Origin: Acidobacteriota bacterium
GTDB lineage: Bacteria > Acidobacteriota > Blastocatellia > UBA7656
Direction: 5' to 3'
DNA: 64,000 nucleotides
Assembly: GCA_038040445.1 (NCBI GenBank)
Contig: JBBPIG010000011.1
Coordinates: forward strand, 124,001 to 188,000
Shown here: piece by piece, positions 37,265 through 46,471 of the stretch
Layout of the letters: every line of letters begins with the position of its first letter
Numbering within the stretch: the first letter of the stretch is position 1
Position numbers and translations under genes: made by a program
Notes under the pieces: generated by a model
The model's database searches: none
Seen by the model: the letters and a program-made list of their open reading frames with translations, nothing else
What the model was told of the DNA's origin: nothing

Positions 37265-38467
37265 GTGTCCGACCAGACTCCACTAACGATGCTCTGTCTG
37301 GCAAGCTACGAGAAGGGCGAGGCCTTCCTCCGCCAGTGCAAGCGTGAGGGCTGCCGCGTCCTGCTGATAACCGTTGAAACACTTCGCGAGGCGAACTGGC
37401 CGCGCGAGGCGATCGATGAAATCTTTTATATGCCCGACGGCTACTCACGCGCCGACATAATCAAAGGCATCAGCTATCTGGCTCGCGCGCAAAACATCGA
37501 TCGCATCGTGCCACTCGATGAGTACGATCAGGAAACCGGAGCGCTCCTGCGCGAACACTTGCGCATTCCTGGCATGGGTGACACCACAGCTCGCTACTTC
37601 CGCGACAAGCTGGCGATGCGAGTCAAGGCCCGGACCGAACGCATACTCGTTCCCGAGTTCGTTCACGTCCTGAACTATGACCACCTTCGCGAATTCATGT
37701 CCCGCGTCGCGCCGCCGTGGGTGTTGAAGCCGCGCTCGGAAGCGGCTTCGATGGGCATCAAGAAGATCGCGGCCTCCGATGAACTGTGGCCGCTGCTTGA
37801 CGCGCTTGGCGACCGGCAGTCCTTCTACGTTCTCGAGCAGTATTTGCCCGGTGATATCTACCACGTTGATTCGATTGTGTCCGAGCGAGAAGTCGTGTTC
37901 ACGGTGCCTCACAAATACGGCCATCCGCCGATGGATGTCTCGCAGGGCGGCATCTTCACTACGCGAAAGATCCCTCGCACCTCGGCCGATGCGCAGGCGC
38001 TGGATTCGTTGAACCGTGAAGTGATCGACAAGCTAGGTTTGGTGCGGGGAGTCACCCACGCCGAGTTCATCAAGGCGCGGGCCGACGGTCGTTTTTATTT
38101 TTTGGAGATCGCCGCGCGCGTCGGCGGCGCTAACATTGCCGAAGCTATAGAAGCCGCGACTGACGTGAACCTGTGGGCCGAATGGGCCCGCATCGAGATC
38201 GCCGGAGAGGAAGGCTCATACCAGGTACCGCCGCATCGGGACGACTACGCTGGAGTAATCATCTCGCTTGCGCGGCAGGCACAGCCGGAGACTTCGGCGT
38301 ATGGTGATCCGGAGATCGCTTATCGTTTGAACAAGCCTCACCACGCGGGTCTGGTGGTGGCATCGAAGGACCCGCGGCGAGTCGAGCAGTTGCTCGAAGA
38401 GTACAGCCGACGCTTCTACGAAGACTTCTATACAACCGAGCCGCCGCTCGACAGGCCTGCCTCGTGA
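37265..38467 (+). CDS. ATP-grasp domain protein
   Basis: 400 residues from the GTG at 37265, preceded by GGAAAGGAG; a longer reading from 37184 adds 27 residues from the promoter region. The N-terminal Rossmann-like part (MLCLASYEKGEAFLRQCK) is followed by the ATP-grasp core: PPWVLKPRSEAASMGIKKI, then LEQYLPGDIYHVDSIVSE, then HAEFIKARADGRFYFLEIAA (metal-binding Glu). It is an ATP-dependent carboxylate-amine ligase; the layout resembles the biotin-carboxylase/carbamoyl-phosphate-synthase-like group. Partners are unknown, as the neighbour on the other strand is a bicupin. Confidence 0.85.
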   Translation: MSDQTPLTMLCLASYEKGEAFLRQCKREGCRVLLITVETLREANWPREAIDEIFYMPDGYSRADIIKGISYLARAQNIDRIVPLDEYDQETGALLREHLRIPGMGDTTARYFRDKLAMRVKARTERILVPEFVHVLNYDHLREFMSRVAPPWVLKPRSEAASMGIKKIAASDELWPLLDALGDRQSFYVLEQYLPGDIYHVDSIVSEREVVFTVPHKYGHPPMDVSQGGIFTTRKIPRTSADAQALDSLNREVIDKLGLVRGVTHAEFIKARADGRFYFLEIAARVGGANIAEAIEAATDVNLWAEWARIEIAGEEGSYQVPPHRDDYAGVIISLARQAQPETSAYGDPEIAYRLNKPHHAGLVVASKDPRRVEQLLEEYSRRFYEDFYTTEPPLDRPAS

Positions 38468-38483
38468 GCGACCGTTGAGAGAA

Positions 38484-38545
38484 GTTCAGAGTTCAGCCTT
38501 CAGGCTGCCGCAGCGCGCTCGCAGACTAAAGTCTGTACTCTAAAC
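38484..38545. repeat. Dispersed palindromic element F, copy 1
   Basis: Arms GTTCAGAGTTCAGCCTTCAG and CAGACTAAAGTCTGTACTCT, imperfect reverse complements, with a GC-rich loop between them. The right arm is shared with the element at 45160-45234. Confidence 0.65.
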
Positions 38546-38548
38546 ATC

Positions 38549-39310
38549 CTAGTCGTCGTATAGCGCGGCCGGACTGCCTGCCGGGTGAAATACGCCGAGC
38601 AACTTGATGCTACTTGAGCCGGTATTTTCGAGACAGTGGCTTACGAGTCGCGGAAGATAAATGCTCGAGCCTGCCTTGAACGTGGCGTCGCCGTCTTCGG
38701 TGTGCACGCAGCCTTCACCTTCGATTATGTAGATCGCTTCTTCGTAGGTGTGATGATGCATCGGCGCGCGGCCGGGCGGGATCACACCGATAAACTGCGT
38801 CACGCGGTGCGCGCCGATGTCTTGATTCACTAGAATCTTGAAGGTCCGGTCGCCGGCCGGGAGCGCCTCAACCTCATCCTCGCGCACCGTGCGAAACGGT
38901 TTCGTGTCCTGCGCCGCGCGCACTATCGGCTCTATTCCGGTTTCCGCGTCGTCATCCTCGGGGCAGCAGACACTAACGATCTCGAGATCGCTAACGCCGC
39001 GCCCTCGCTCGTCCAGGTTCTCGATCTGGTAGACGCTTCCAGGTGGAACATAGACCGCAGTGCCCGGCGCGAGCGGGTAGCTGTATCCGTCGATGTAACA
39101 GGTGCCCGTGCCGTTCACGACGTAGATAACTTCTTCGCCGACAGGATTGCGACGCGCGGAGGAGACGCCTTCGGAGTAGACGCTCACATATTGCGCGATG
39201 TCGCGAGCGCCCATCGCTCGCGAGATGGGAACGCTATAACGTCGCGCGCCCTCTGTCTGAGTGAGTTCGCCACGCTCGACCACTGCTGCAAGCCCAGATA
39301 ATGCTTTCAT
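38549..39310 (-). CDS. Two-domain cupin protein
   Basis: 253 residues with two cupin domains, at about 45-110 (YVVNGTGTCYIDGYSY) and about 180-250 (APMHHHTYEEAIYIIEGEGC). The second keeps the HHH metal-binding pattern, while the first has lost most His ligands. Bicupins of this kind include dioxygenases, isomerases and sugar-phosphate binders. The function is unknown and no operon partner is close. The start at 39310 has no unusual features. Confidence 0.83.
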   Translation of the reverse strand: MKALSGLAAVVERGELTQTEGARRYSVPISRAMGARDIAQYVSVYSEGVSSARRNPVGEEVIYVVNGTGTCYIDGYSYPLAPGTAVYVPPGSVYQIENLDERGRGVSDLEIVSVCCPEDDDAETGIEPIVRAAQDTKPFRTVREDEVEALPAGDRTFKILVNQDIGAHRVTQFIGVIPPGRAPMHHHTYEEAIYIIEGEGCVHTEDGDATFKAGSSIYLPRLVSHCLENTGSSSIKLLGVFHPAGSPAALYDD

Positions 39311-39451
39311 CCGCTTACCTCACACCTTCTCGGAGCCGGGTCCGGATTTGCCAACCGGCCTGGCTCCTCCTCAAATACAGCCGGTAGCAATGCTTTGATT
39401 GTCGAGGTCAATTTGAATCCCTCAAACGAAAATCGGAACTGAACTAAGAGC

Positions 39452-39784
39452 TCAGGCTACGCGCGTGGTCTGCGGATCACGGCGAGCCAGCAACGCTTCT
39501 ATGACCGTCGTGTTGATGCGTTGTCGCTTTGTTGAGTCAAACTGAACTTCAGCTACTGGAACCGCCCCAAGCAAGCGCTCAGCCTGTTCCGGCAGTAGCT
39601 CCCACGAACCTTCAAGCTCACTTTCCAAGATCGCAGGGAGTTGATAGACGCGATAGTGATCCGAGTAGTCGTCGAGATCATCATCGAAAGGGCAATCGAA
39701 AAGATATTCCTTTCCGTCGAGAGCCGTGATGAAGATGCGAGGGACATCGTAAAAGTCGCGATAACGAATTGTCGCCCAGTTCAT
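39452..39784 (-). CDS. Hypothetical 110-residue protein; possible partner of the toxin-like tail upstream
   Basis: 110 residues beginning MNWATIRYRDFYDVPRIFIT, with an acidic centre (CPFDDDLDDYSDHYRVYQLP) and a basic C-terminus. No signal or TM segment is seen. I do not recognise a named family. The upstream frame ending at 39812 encodes a toxin-like C-terminal segment and the two are only 27 bases apart on the same strand, as immunity genes often are. An immunity role is inference from position only. Confidence 0.6.
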   Translation of the reverse strand: MNWATIRYRDFYDVPRIFITALDGKEYLFDCPFDDDLDDYSDHYRVYQLPAILESELEGSWELLPEQAERLLGAVPVAEVQFDSTKRQRINTTVIEALLARRDPQTTRVA

Positions 39785-39811
39785 AGCAAGCTCCTTTGAT
39801 ATGCGGAACGC

Positions 39812-40099
39812 TTACCGAATCCGATCCCGCTTGGGTACCGGATTTGGCAATGCGCCAGAGAACGCTGATGGCGACGAGCCTTCAATCACGTTGACGTGGC
39901 GCTCGTTTATTCTACCACTTCTGGTGACTTCAGGTTTAAGCGTCACCGTGCCACCGCCCGCCAGGACTGCGCCGATAGTTGTAAACCGAATCGTGCCGTG
40001 TGGAACGTAGGCCGCTGCGTCTTCAACCGTTTTGCCCACTGCACCGGAGAAGGCCGTGCCGGGTCGGTGGCAACTCACCGGCGCCTCCTCGAACAACAA
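39812..40099 (-). pseudogene. Fragment resembling the C-terminal tail of a polymorphic-type toxin
   Basis: The frame runs from a TTG at 40099 (a stop lies directly upstream) and reads AAAYVPHGTIRFTTIGAVLA, later RHVNVIEGSSPSAFSGALPN and the end PNPVPKRDRIR. The end of this kind (NPVPK.DRI) is what I recall from C-terminal tails of RHS-like and other polymorphic toxins. It has no start signal and no N-terminal delivery part; the upstream 100 bases hold stops in all three frames. It is probably a detached or decayed tail. Confidence 0.4.
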
Positions 40100-40213
40100 T
40101 CACAAGATCAGTCAGCTCAATCAGAGACACAATAGCGCCTCCATTTTCAAACGAGTTTCAACCACGTGCGACACGCGCCGCGCTCCCAAACCCGGCCAAG
40201 CTCAGGACAACTG
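40100..40213. other. Short region with stops in all frames
   Basis: On the minus strand one frame reads NSFENGGAIVSLIELTDLVI between stops. It may be further remnant of the decayed protein whose tail is at 39812-40099. Confidence 0.3.
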
Positions 40214-41386
40214 TTAACAGGTCGTCATCATTGGGTCGCCAAGCCGCGACAGCTCAAACCGGCGGATATCGAAAGATGTGCGGCCATTCATCAGAAGTTC
40301 CGTCGCAATGCGCCCGATCGTCGGGCCAAACTTGAAGCCGTGCCCCGAGAAGCCCGTCACCACCAACACGCCCTCAAGCTGAGGATGCCAGTCGATGATG
40401 AAGTCGTCGTCGGGCGTGTTGTTGTAGACGCACACTCGCGCCTCGCGGACTCTCGCATCCGCAAGCCCGGGGATGAACTCGGAGAAAAACGCGCGGCAGC
40501 TCTCGATGAAGTCTTCGCCCGCGTGATCCTCTGCCGAATCCGGGTCAACTTCTGCGCCCTTGTGATGGTTGGCGATCTTCATCGAGCCGGCATGATGAAT
40601 CGGGAACCCGTAGAAGCCGCTCTCGAGTTCTAGAAAGATTGGGAAGCTGCCGGGTTCAAAGCTGAGGAGAGAGTGCGACGAGCCCGCTGAAATCGCGTTG
40701 CCGGGCTCGAAGTAAGCAATCTCCTGACGCGTGGTCGTTAGCTTGTCTTCGAGAAATGGAAGCAGCCTTCGCGACCACGGACCCGAAGCAATCATCACGC
40801 GCTCAGACACGATCTCCATGCCGGACTCGGCGACAATCGATATGCGAGACTCAGAGGCTTGCTTGACCTCGACGACACGCTCGCCTTCGATGATTGCCAC
40901 CCTTCGCCGGGTCGCCAGGTCGATCAAGGTTCGCATCGCCGTTTCCGCGTGCAAGATCGCGCCGCTTGGATCGTAAACGCCGTAAGCGAACGCACTCGCA
41001 TTGAACTGAGGAAATCGCGCGATCACCTCCTGGCTGTTCAGCCTTTCGCTTTCGAGCCCCAGCGAGCGCAACGCCTCGTAGCATTCGCTTTCAAAGGAAG
41101 GCTGGCGCTTCCCGAGAAGCAACGCTCCCGTGTTGGTTAGCAGCCGCGTGCCGGTCTGGGCTTCAAGCTCGCGCCATCGCTCGAGCGCATCGACCGCGAG
41201 CTTCACGTAGAGTGGATCGGGATACGCGAATCGGAACACCTTGGAGTGATCGACCGAAGCGGCTCGCGGATTAGGCAGAGAAGATTGGTCGATAAGGGCA
41301 ACGCTGGCGCCTTCGCGAGCAAGCTCACAAGCGGCGGCCGCGCCCATCACGCCCGCTCCGACGATTGCCACGTCGAATGTCTGCAT
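40214..41386 (-). CDS. FAD-dependent oxidase, monomeric sarcosine oxidase/N-methyltryptophan oxidase type
   Basis: 390 residues. The FAD-binding Rossmann motif GAGVMGAAAACELAREGA is at the start, followed by the E/D at the end of strand 2 (VALID). The segment CVYNNTPDDDFIIDWHP has Cys319, which lines up with the covalent-flavin cysteine of monomeric sarcosine oxidase, and GFSGHGFKFGPTIGR follows. The length matches the family (about 390). It oxidises an N-methyl amine such as sarcosine or N-methyl amino acids, giving peroxide. The heptamer repeat lies directly upstream. Confidence 0.9.
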   Translation of the reverse strand: MQTFDVAIVGAGVMGAAAACELAREGASVALIDQSSLPNPRAASVDHSKVFRFAYPDPLYVKLAVDALERWRELEAQTGTRLLTNTGALLLGKRQPSFESECYEALRSLGLESERLNSQEVIARFPQFNASAFAYGVYDPSGAILHAETAMRTLIDLATRRRVAIIEGERVVEVKQASESRISIVAESGMEIVSERVMIASGPWSRRLLPFLEDKLTTTRQEIAYFEPGNAISAGSSHSLLSFEPGSFPIFLELESGFYGFPIHHAGSMKIANHHKGAEVDPDSAEDHAGEDFIESCRAFFSEFIPGLADARVREARVCVYNNTPDDDFIIDWHPQLEGVLVVTGFSGHGFKFGPTIGRIATELLMNGRTSFDIRRFELSRLGDPMMTTC

Positions 41387-41406
41387 CGCGCCGGCGATTC
41401 TAACAT

Positions 41407-41504
41407 AGTAGTCCGTGGTCCGTAGTCCGTAGTCCGTAGTTCTCGAGTTTGTCCACTGACCACGGACTACGGACTACGGACTACGGACTACGGACTACGG
41501 ACTT
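41407..41504. repeat. Heptamer palindrome family B, copy 2
   Basis: The left arm has four heptamers of (A/G)GTCCGT, and the right arm has about six of ACGGACT in tandem, with about 20 bases between. The right arm is longer than the left, as if heptamers expand by slippage. It is placed between two divergent genes. Confidence 0.92.
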
Positions 41505-41542
41505 CCCTTTGATCAGGGGAGCACTTAGAATCATCGAGCCAG

Positions 41543-42430
41543 ATGCCGACGAAAGCTCACAGACGCCGAATAGTGACGCGCAGTTTCATGTCGTTCATGG
41601 ACAACGACCTGACGACCGCGGCCGCCGCCGTTTCATACTTTTCGATGCTGGCGCTGTTTCCGACGCTGTTGGTTCTGCTCGCGATCGGCAACCGTTTGAT
41701 CGGGCCGGAGACCGTTGAAAAATATGTCATCGGTCAAGTGCTGGCGCTTCTGCCCGGAGCTCGCCCGTTCGTCAGCAAAAACCTCGAGTCGATATCGACC
41801 ATCTCGACCGGCATCATCGTGAGCTGTCTGGTCGTGATGCTGTGGGCCGCGTCCTGGATGTTCACCGTGATCGAGAAAGCGTTGAACCGCATATGGGGCA
41901 CATATCCGCGATCGTTCCTGCACGGGCGTGCGGTGAACATCGCGGTGATGAGTCTGGTTTGGGCTTTGTTGGCATCTTCGGCCCTTTTCACCGCGTTCGT
42001 TACTGGAGTAAGGTCGGCGGCAGACAGGATTCCGCTGAGAGTTGCTCCGTGGCTCACGGCGCTGTCCGGCCACGTGTGGCAAATTGTGTTTGTGCTGACA
42101 AGTCTCGCCTTGACCGTCATCCTGTTTGCGGTTCTGTACAAGATATTGCCGAACACACGGGTGTCGATCATGGAAGCGTTGCCGGGCGCAGTGCTTGCCG
42201 GGGTGTTCTGGGAAGCGGCCAAGTTCGGCTTTGCCTACTTGCTGCCCTACTTCCACTACGACTTGTTGTACGGCTCGATCGGCGCGGGGGTGGCATTGCT
42301 GACGTGGGTTTATTTGTCCAGCGTCATAATGTTGTTCGGCGCGCAGTTCACGGCGCTGCTTCATCGCGATCACTTGTTCAACGCGTCTGAAACCCTCGCC
42401 CACCCCAGCGCCCCAAGCGCCCGCCATTGA
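41543..42430 (+). CDS. YihY/virulence factor BrkB family membrane protein
   Basis: 295 residues with about six TM segments. The family hallmarks are the start SFMDNDLTTAAAAVSYFSML, FRYLPN-like LYKILPNTRVSIMEALPGAV, and the C-terminal YGSIGAGVALLTWVYLSSVI. E. coli YihY was once called RNase BN, but the proteins are inner-membrane permease-like with unknown substrate. queA follows 52 bases later on the same strand and may be co-transcribed. Confidence 0.92.
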   Translation: MPTKAHRRRIVTRSFMSFMDNDLTTAAAAVSYFSMLALFPTLLVLLAIGNRLIGPETVEKYVIGQVLALLPGARPFVSKNLESISTISTGIIVSCLVVMLWAASWMFTVIEKALNRIWGTYPRSFLHGRAVNIAVMSLVWALLASSALFTAFVTGVRSAADRIPLRVAPWLTALSGHVWQIVFVLTSLALTVILFAVLYKILPNTRVSIMEALPGAVLAGVFWEAAKFGFAYLLPYFHYDLLYGSIGAGVALLTWVYLSSVIMLFGAQFTALLHRDHLFNASETLAHPSAPSARH

Positions 42431-42482
42431 AAGCCAGCGCGCAAAGTGAGAGGAGTTCGCGAGTGAGCGAGATTCATAACCC

Positions 42483-43595
<1,113 letters not shown>

Positions 43596-43599
43596 TGCG

Positions 43600-44082
43600 T
43601 TAGTGGGTGACTGCGCGGTCTCGAGGCACGAGCCGTCGCAGCAGCCACAACATCAAGCACCCCGTCGCTGCTCCGAACAACATGCCCGCGCCTATCCCAA
43701 AAGTCAGATGGCCGACTATGTGTCGAAGGTGATAAGGATCCTCAGCCGCGATTGAGAACTCAGGCGCCGTGAACACATTCTCAGTCTTGCTGATCACCGA
43801 GTAGATTATGGCGATAACTATCACCCCTTGTTCATAGATGACCAGAAGCAGGCTCGCGACTACCACGTTCGGATAGCTGCCGAATTTCTGCGTGTGAATC
43901 AGCCAGACCGATATCAGGATCGCAAGAGACGTCGCGACAGTCACGCTGAACACGCGCACCATGCCGTGCGAAACCCCTGCGGCGTCGAGCCCCCACCTCA
44001 GCGCCCAAACCAAGGTGATGAGACCAAACAACGGAGCCAACATTCGAATGTGATCGCGTAGTCCGCGCCCGCAAATGTTCAT
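43600..44082 (-). CDS. Hypothetical membrane protein
   Basis: 160 residues with four predicted TM segments: LFGLITLVWALRWGL, VFSVTVATSLAILISVWLI, VVVASLLLVIYEQGVIVIA and the glycine-rich HLTFGIGAGMLFGAATGCLM. It ends with a basic RRLVPRDRAVTH. Its ATG overlaps the TAA of the SpoIIE-type phosphatase by one base, so the two are co-translated. I know no family; it may act as the partner of the phosphatase in the membrane. It is convergent with queA. Confidence 0.68.
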   Translation of the reverse strand: MNICGRGLRDHIRMLAPLFGLITLVWALRWGLDAAGVSHGMVRVFSVTVATSLAILISVWLIHTQKFGSYPNVVVASLLLVIYEQGVIVIAIIYSVISKTENVFTAPEFSIAAEDPYHLRHIVGHLTFGIGAGMLFGAATGCLMLWLLRRLVPRDRAVTH

Positions 44083-45071
44083 TATGTCTCCCTGGTCTCG
44101 CTGGCCTCGATAGCCCGCACCATCAATAGCGTCATATCGTCCTCGAGCTCATCGCCCGCCCACTTACGCACAGCTTCAAGCACTCCGGCCTGGATCTCCT
44201 CAAGGGTCTTGTCCAAGCGCTTTTCGATCTCAGCTTGCAAACGCGCGTCGCCAAACTCTTCGCCGCTCTTCGACGCCGCTTCGGTGATGCCGTCCGAATA
44301 GAGCGCCAGCAAATCGCCGGGCTGCAACGTCACTTCGCCGGTTTGGAATTCCGAACCCGCAAACAACCCGAGCGGCAATCCACCTTCACACAACTGCCGC
44401 CCGCGCATCGAGCCGAGCAGGACTGGCGCATAGTGTCCCGCGTTAACATAGCTCAGACGCCGTTCGGCTGTGCTCCATTCAGCATAGAAAAAAGTCGCGA
44501 ACTTTGAGTCATCGGTTACTTGATGAAGATGATGGTTCAATCTCTTGCAGACTTCCGCGGGCGGAATTCCCGTCTCGCACAGCGTGCGCAACAGGGCTTG
44601 CACGTTGGCCATGAGGATCGCCGCCGAGATGCCTTTGCCGCTGATGTCGGCGATCGCGAACACCAGGCGCCCGTCAGGGAATTGCATCACGTCGTAGTAG
44701 TCACCGCTGATGCCGCGCGCGGGAATGCACACCGCCGCGAACTCCAATCCGTTCTTGTCCGGCAACTGCCGAGGAAAGAGCGCGCGCTGCACCTCGAGCG
44801 CGAAGCTCAGCTCGGCCTCCTTGCGAGCCAGTTGGCGGCGGCTCGCTTGCAACTCGATCTGAACGCGATAGAGCGACACCAGCAGGACGGCAACCGCCGT
44901 CGTAGCTCCAAACGTCAGTCCCCAAGTTGCCAGCGCTGAGCCCTGTACCAGTCCGCGCCCGAGAAACAACAGGAGGCCCGCTCCCACCACGAAGCCGATC
45001 AAATAAACCTTGTCCCGAGCCTCGATGGTGAAGCCTGGCTTTGATTGTTGAATCGTGTTTCCTATTTCCAA
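44082..45071 (-). CDS. Membrane-anchored SpoIIE/RsbU-type PP2C phosphatase
   Basis: 329 residues. Two TM segments lie at about 24-73 (KVYLIGFVVGAGLLLFLG and the next). A coiled-coil linker is at about 75-95 (LQASRRQLARKEAELSFAL), then the phosphatase at about 100-320. Its motifs are GDYYDV, ADISGKGI, NAGHYAP and SDGITEA, which hold the metal-binding Asp and Gly residues. Such enzymes dephosphorylate anti-anti-sigma (SpoIIAA-like) proteins in partner-switching. The signal may come from the membrane part or the next gene; no anti-sigma gene is in the window. Confidence 0.92.
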   Translation of the reverse strand: MEIGNTIQQSKPGFTIEARDKVYLIGFVVGAGLLLFLGRGLVQGSALATWGLTFGATTAVAVLLVSLYRVQIELQASRRQLARKEAELSFALEVQRALFPRQLPDKNGLEFAAVCIPARGISGDYYDVMQFPDGRLVFAIADISGKGISAAILMANVQALLRTLCETGIPPAEVCKRLNHHLHQVTDDSKFATFFYAEWSTAERRLSYVNAGHYAPVLLGSMRGRQLCEGGLPLGLFAGSEFQTGEVTLQPGDLLALYSDGITEAASKSGEEFGDARLQAEIEKRLDKTLEEIQAGVLEAVRKWAGDELEDDMTLLMVRAIEASETRET

Positions 45072-45159
45072 TTGAGTCCTTGACGCGATTGACGAGGCGC
45101 GGTGCTCTACACTTCGACATTATAGAGATGTTTCGCTGAGACCCAAGACGAAAATGGAA

Positions 45160-45234
45160 GTAGCACAGACTTTAGTCTCTGTCCCGTAGCTCCGCTATAG
45201 GAGTAACCACGAGGCACAGACTAAAGTCTATGCC
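45160..45234. repeat. Dispersed palindromic element F, copy 2
   Basis: Arms TAGCACAGACTTTAGTCTCT and AGGCACAGACTAAAGTCTAT, pairing imperfectly over about 22 bases, with a loop of about 28 bases. The core CAGACTAAAGTCT is shared with 38522-38545. Confidence 0.72.
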
Positions 45235-45869
45235 AACTCGCTCAAGTAGTAATGCCACAGGATCCGCGCGGCGACTGCTCTCCACGGCTTCCACGCCGCG
45301 CTCATCTCGTCGAGTTCCTCCGGAGTAGGGCGAGTCCCTAGCCGCTTGACCTTTTGCGCCGCGACCGCCAGCGCGAGATCTCCCGAGGGCCAGATATCAG
45401 GCCGGCGCAGCACCATCAGCAGATAGATATCCGCGGTCCAACGTCCGATGCCTTTGATCTTGATCAACTCGGATCTTACACTGGCGTCATCCATCGACCT
45501 CAAGGCGTCGAGATCAAGCAAGCCCTCGACAATCGCCTGTGCGAGGTAGCGTCCATAGGAAGTTTTCTGGCGGCTGAACCCGATGGCCTTCAATGCTACG
45601 TCATCCAGTTCGAGAAAGCGTCCCGGTGTGAGCGGCGAGGCAGCTTCCAGCAGTTTGCGATGAGCCGCTCTCGCTGACGCAAGCGAAACTTGTTGCTCCA
45701 GGATGATGTGAAGCAGAGTTGAGAATCCGGACTCGCGCGCCCACATCGGCGGGGCGCCGAACATCTTCACCACGCGGCCGAGGTCCGGATCACGCCGCGA
45801 TAAAAACCTGACTCCACGCATTAGCGCTTCATCGCTGAGGTAGGTAGCGTTCGTGTGAGGTCTAGTCAC
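45228..45869 (-). CDS. DNA-3-methyladenine glycosylase (AlkA type, HhH-GPD)
   Basis: 213 residues from the GTG at 45869, which has GGTGAG six bases upstream; an in-frame start at 46016 would add 49 residues without family character. It has the HhH-GPD pattern: the helix-hairpin-helix IKIKGIGRWTADIYLLMVL, and DIWPSGDLALAVA, in which the Asp of GDLAL is the catalytic residue of AlkA. It removes alkylated or deaminated bases from DNA and acts in base-excision repair in the cytoplasm. Confidence 0.9.
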   Translation of the reverse strand: MTRPHTNATYLSDEALMRGVRFLSRRDPDLGRVVKMFGAPPMWARESGFSTLLHIILEQQVSLASARAAHRKLLEAASPLTPGRFLELDDVALKAIGFSRQKTSYGRYLAQAIVEGLLDLDALRSMDDASVRSELIKIKGIGRWTADIYLLMVLRRPDIWPSGDLALAVAAQKVKRLGTRPTPEELDEMSAAWKPWRAVAARILWHYYLSELA

Positions 45870-46016
45870 TCTTGGCTCACCGGACCGTCCCGATCCTGGT
45901 TCAAGATATTCCAAACAGTGAGGTCGCGCATCACGTTTTCGCGCATACCCTCCTCGCCTGAAGTTGGAGGTATTTCCGGAGTTTGGTAAGTCGCGCGTCG
46001 ATGAGGGGTCTAGCAA

Positions 46017-46471
46017 GCGACCCGAAAAGCCTTTCCGCGGCGAGGCCGTTTACATCTGAGATCAGGGTGAATGATCGACCATCCGTTCAACCGGATCAGT
46101 TAGGCTTCTTGGCCGGGGCCGGGGCCGGTCTGCGCTGGGCGAACGGCATTGCAGCCAGCGGCCGAGCATGGCCCTGATGGCAATCATTGCAGCCTACTGC
46201 GCTGCCATCCTGTTTCACCAACCCTTGCGAGAACTGGGTCATCATGAAGCGAGCGATCTGCTTGCGAGGCGTGTCTTCGTCGAAGTCGGTGGTGTGGCAG
46301 TAAGTGCATTGTGTTGTTCATTGGTGCCTCCTCATGATGCAATTTGTGATGCCTGGTTCACCCAGAATCTTCTTGCTGCGCGCGTTCGGCTACGCTACTA
46401 ACTGCGGCGCGGCAAACTCGCGCCCGGTTGCCGCGCCCCAGATCCAACGCCGCGGTCGCCGGACCGCGCAA
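46017..46471. other. Intergenic region holding a cytochrome remnant
   Basis: About 450 bases. The cytochrome c remnant (46096-46321) occupies the middle; the rest shows no gene. Confidence 0.6.
46096..46321 (-). pseudogene. Diheme cytochrome c fragment, frameshifted at its start
   Basis: On the minus strand, bases 46317-46096 read TTQCTYCHTTDFDED, then RKQIARFMMTQFSQGLVKQD, then CNDCH and an Ala/Pro/Lys-rich end, that is 73 codons. Two CxxCH heme sites are clear. A stop lies four codons before the first heme, whereas a good ATG with GAGGAGG (46321) lies in another frame, so one indel separates start and heme. No signal peptide is left. The pattern resembles the photosynthetic-reaction-centre-cytochrome-like family of Acidobacteriota. 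It is either a pseudogene or a sequence error. Confidence 0.65.

Noticed and set aside
45870-46016. N-terminal extension of the DNA glycosylase
   Set aside because: The 49 extra residues have no family character and the GTG at 45869 has a ribosome site.
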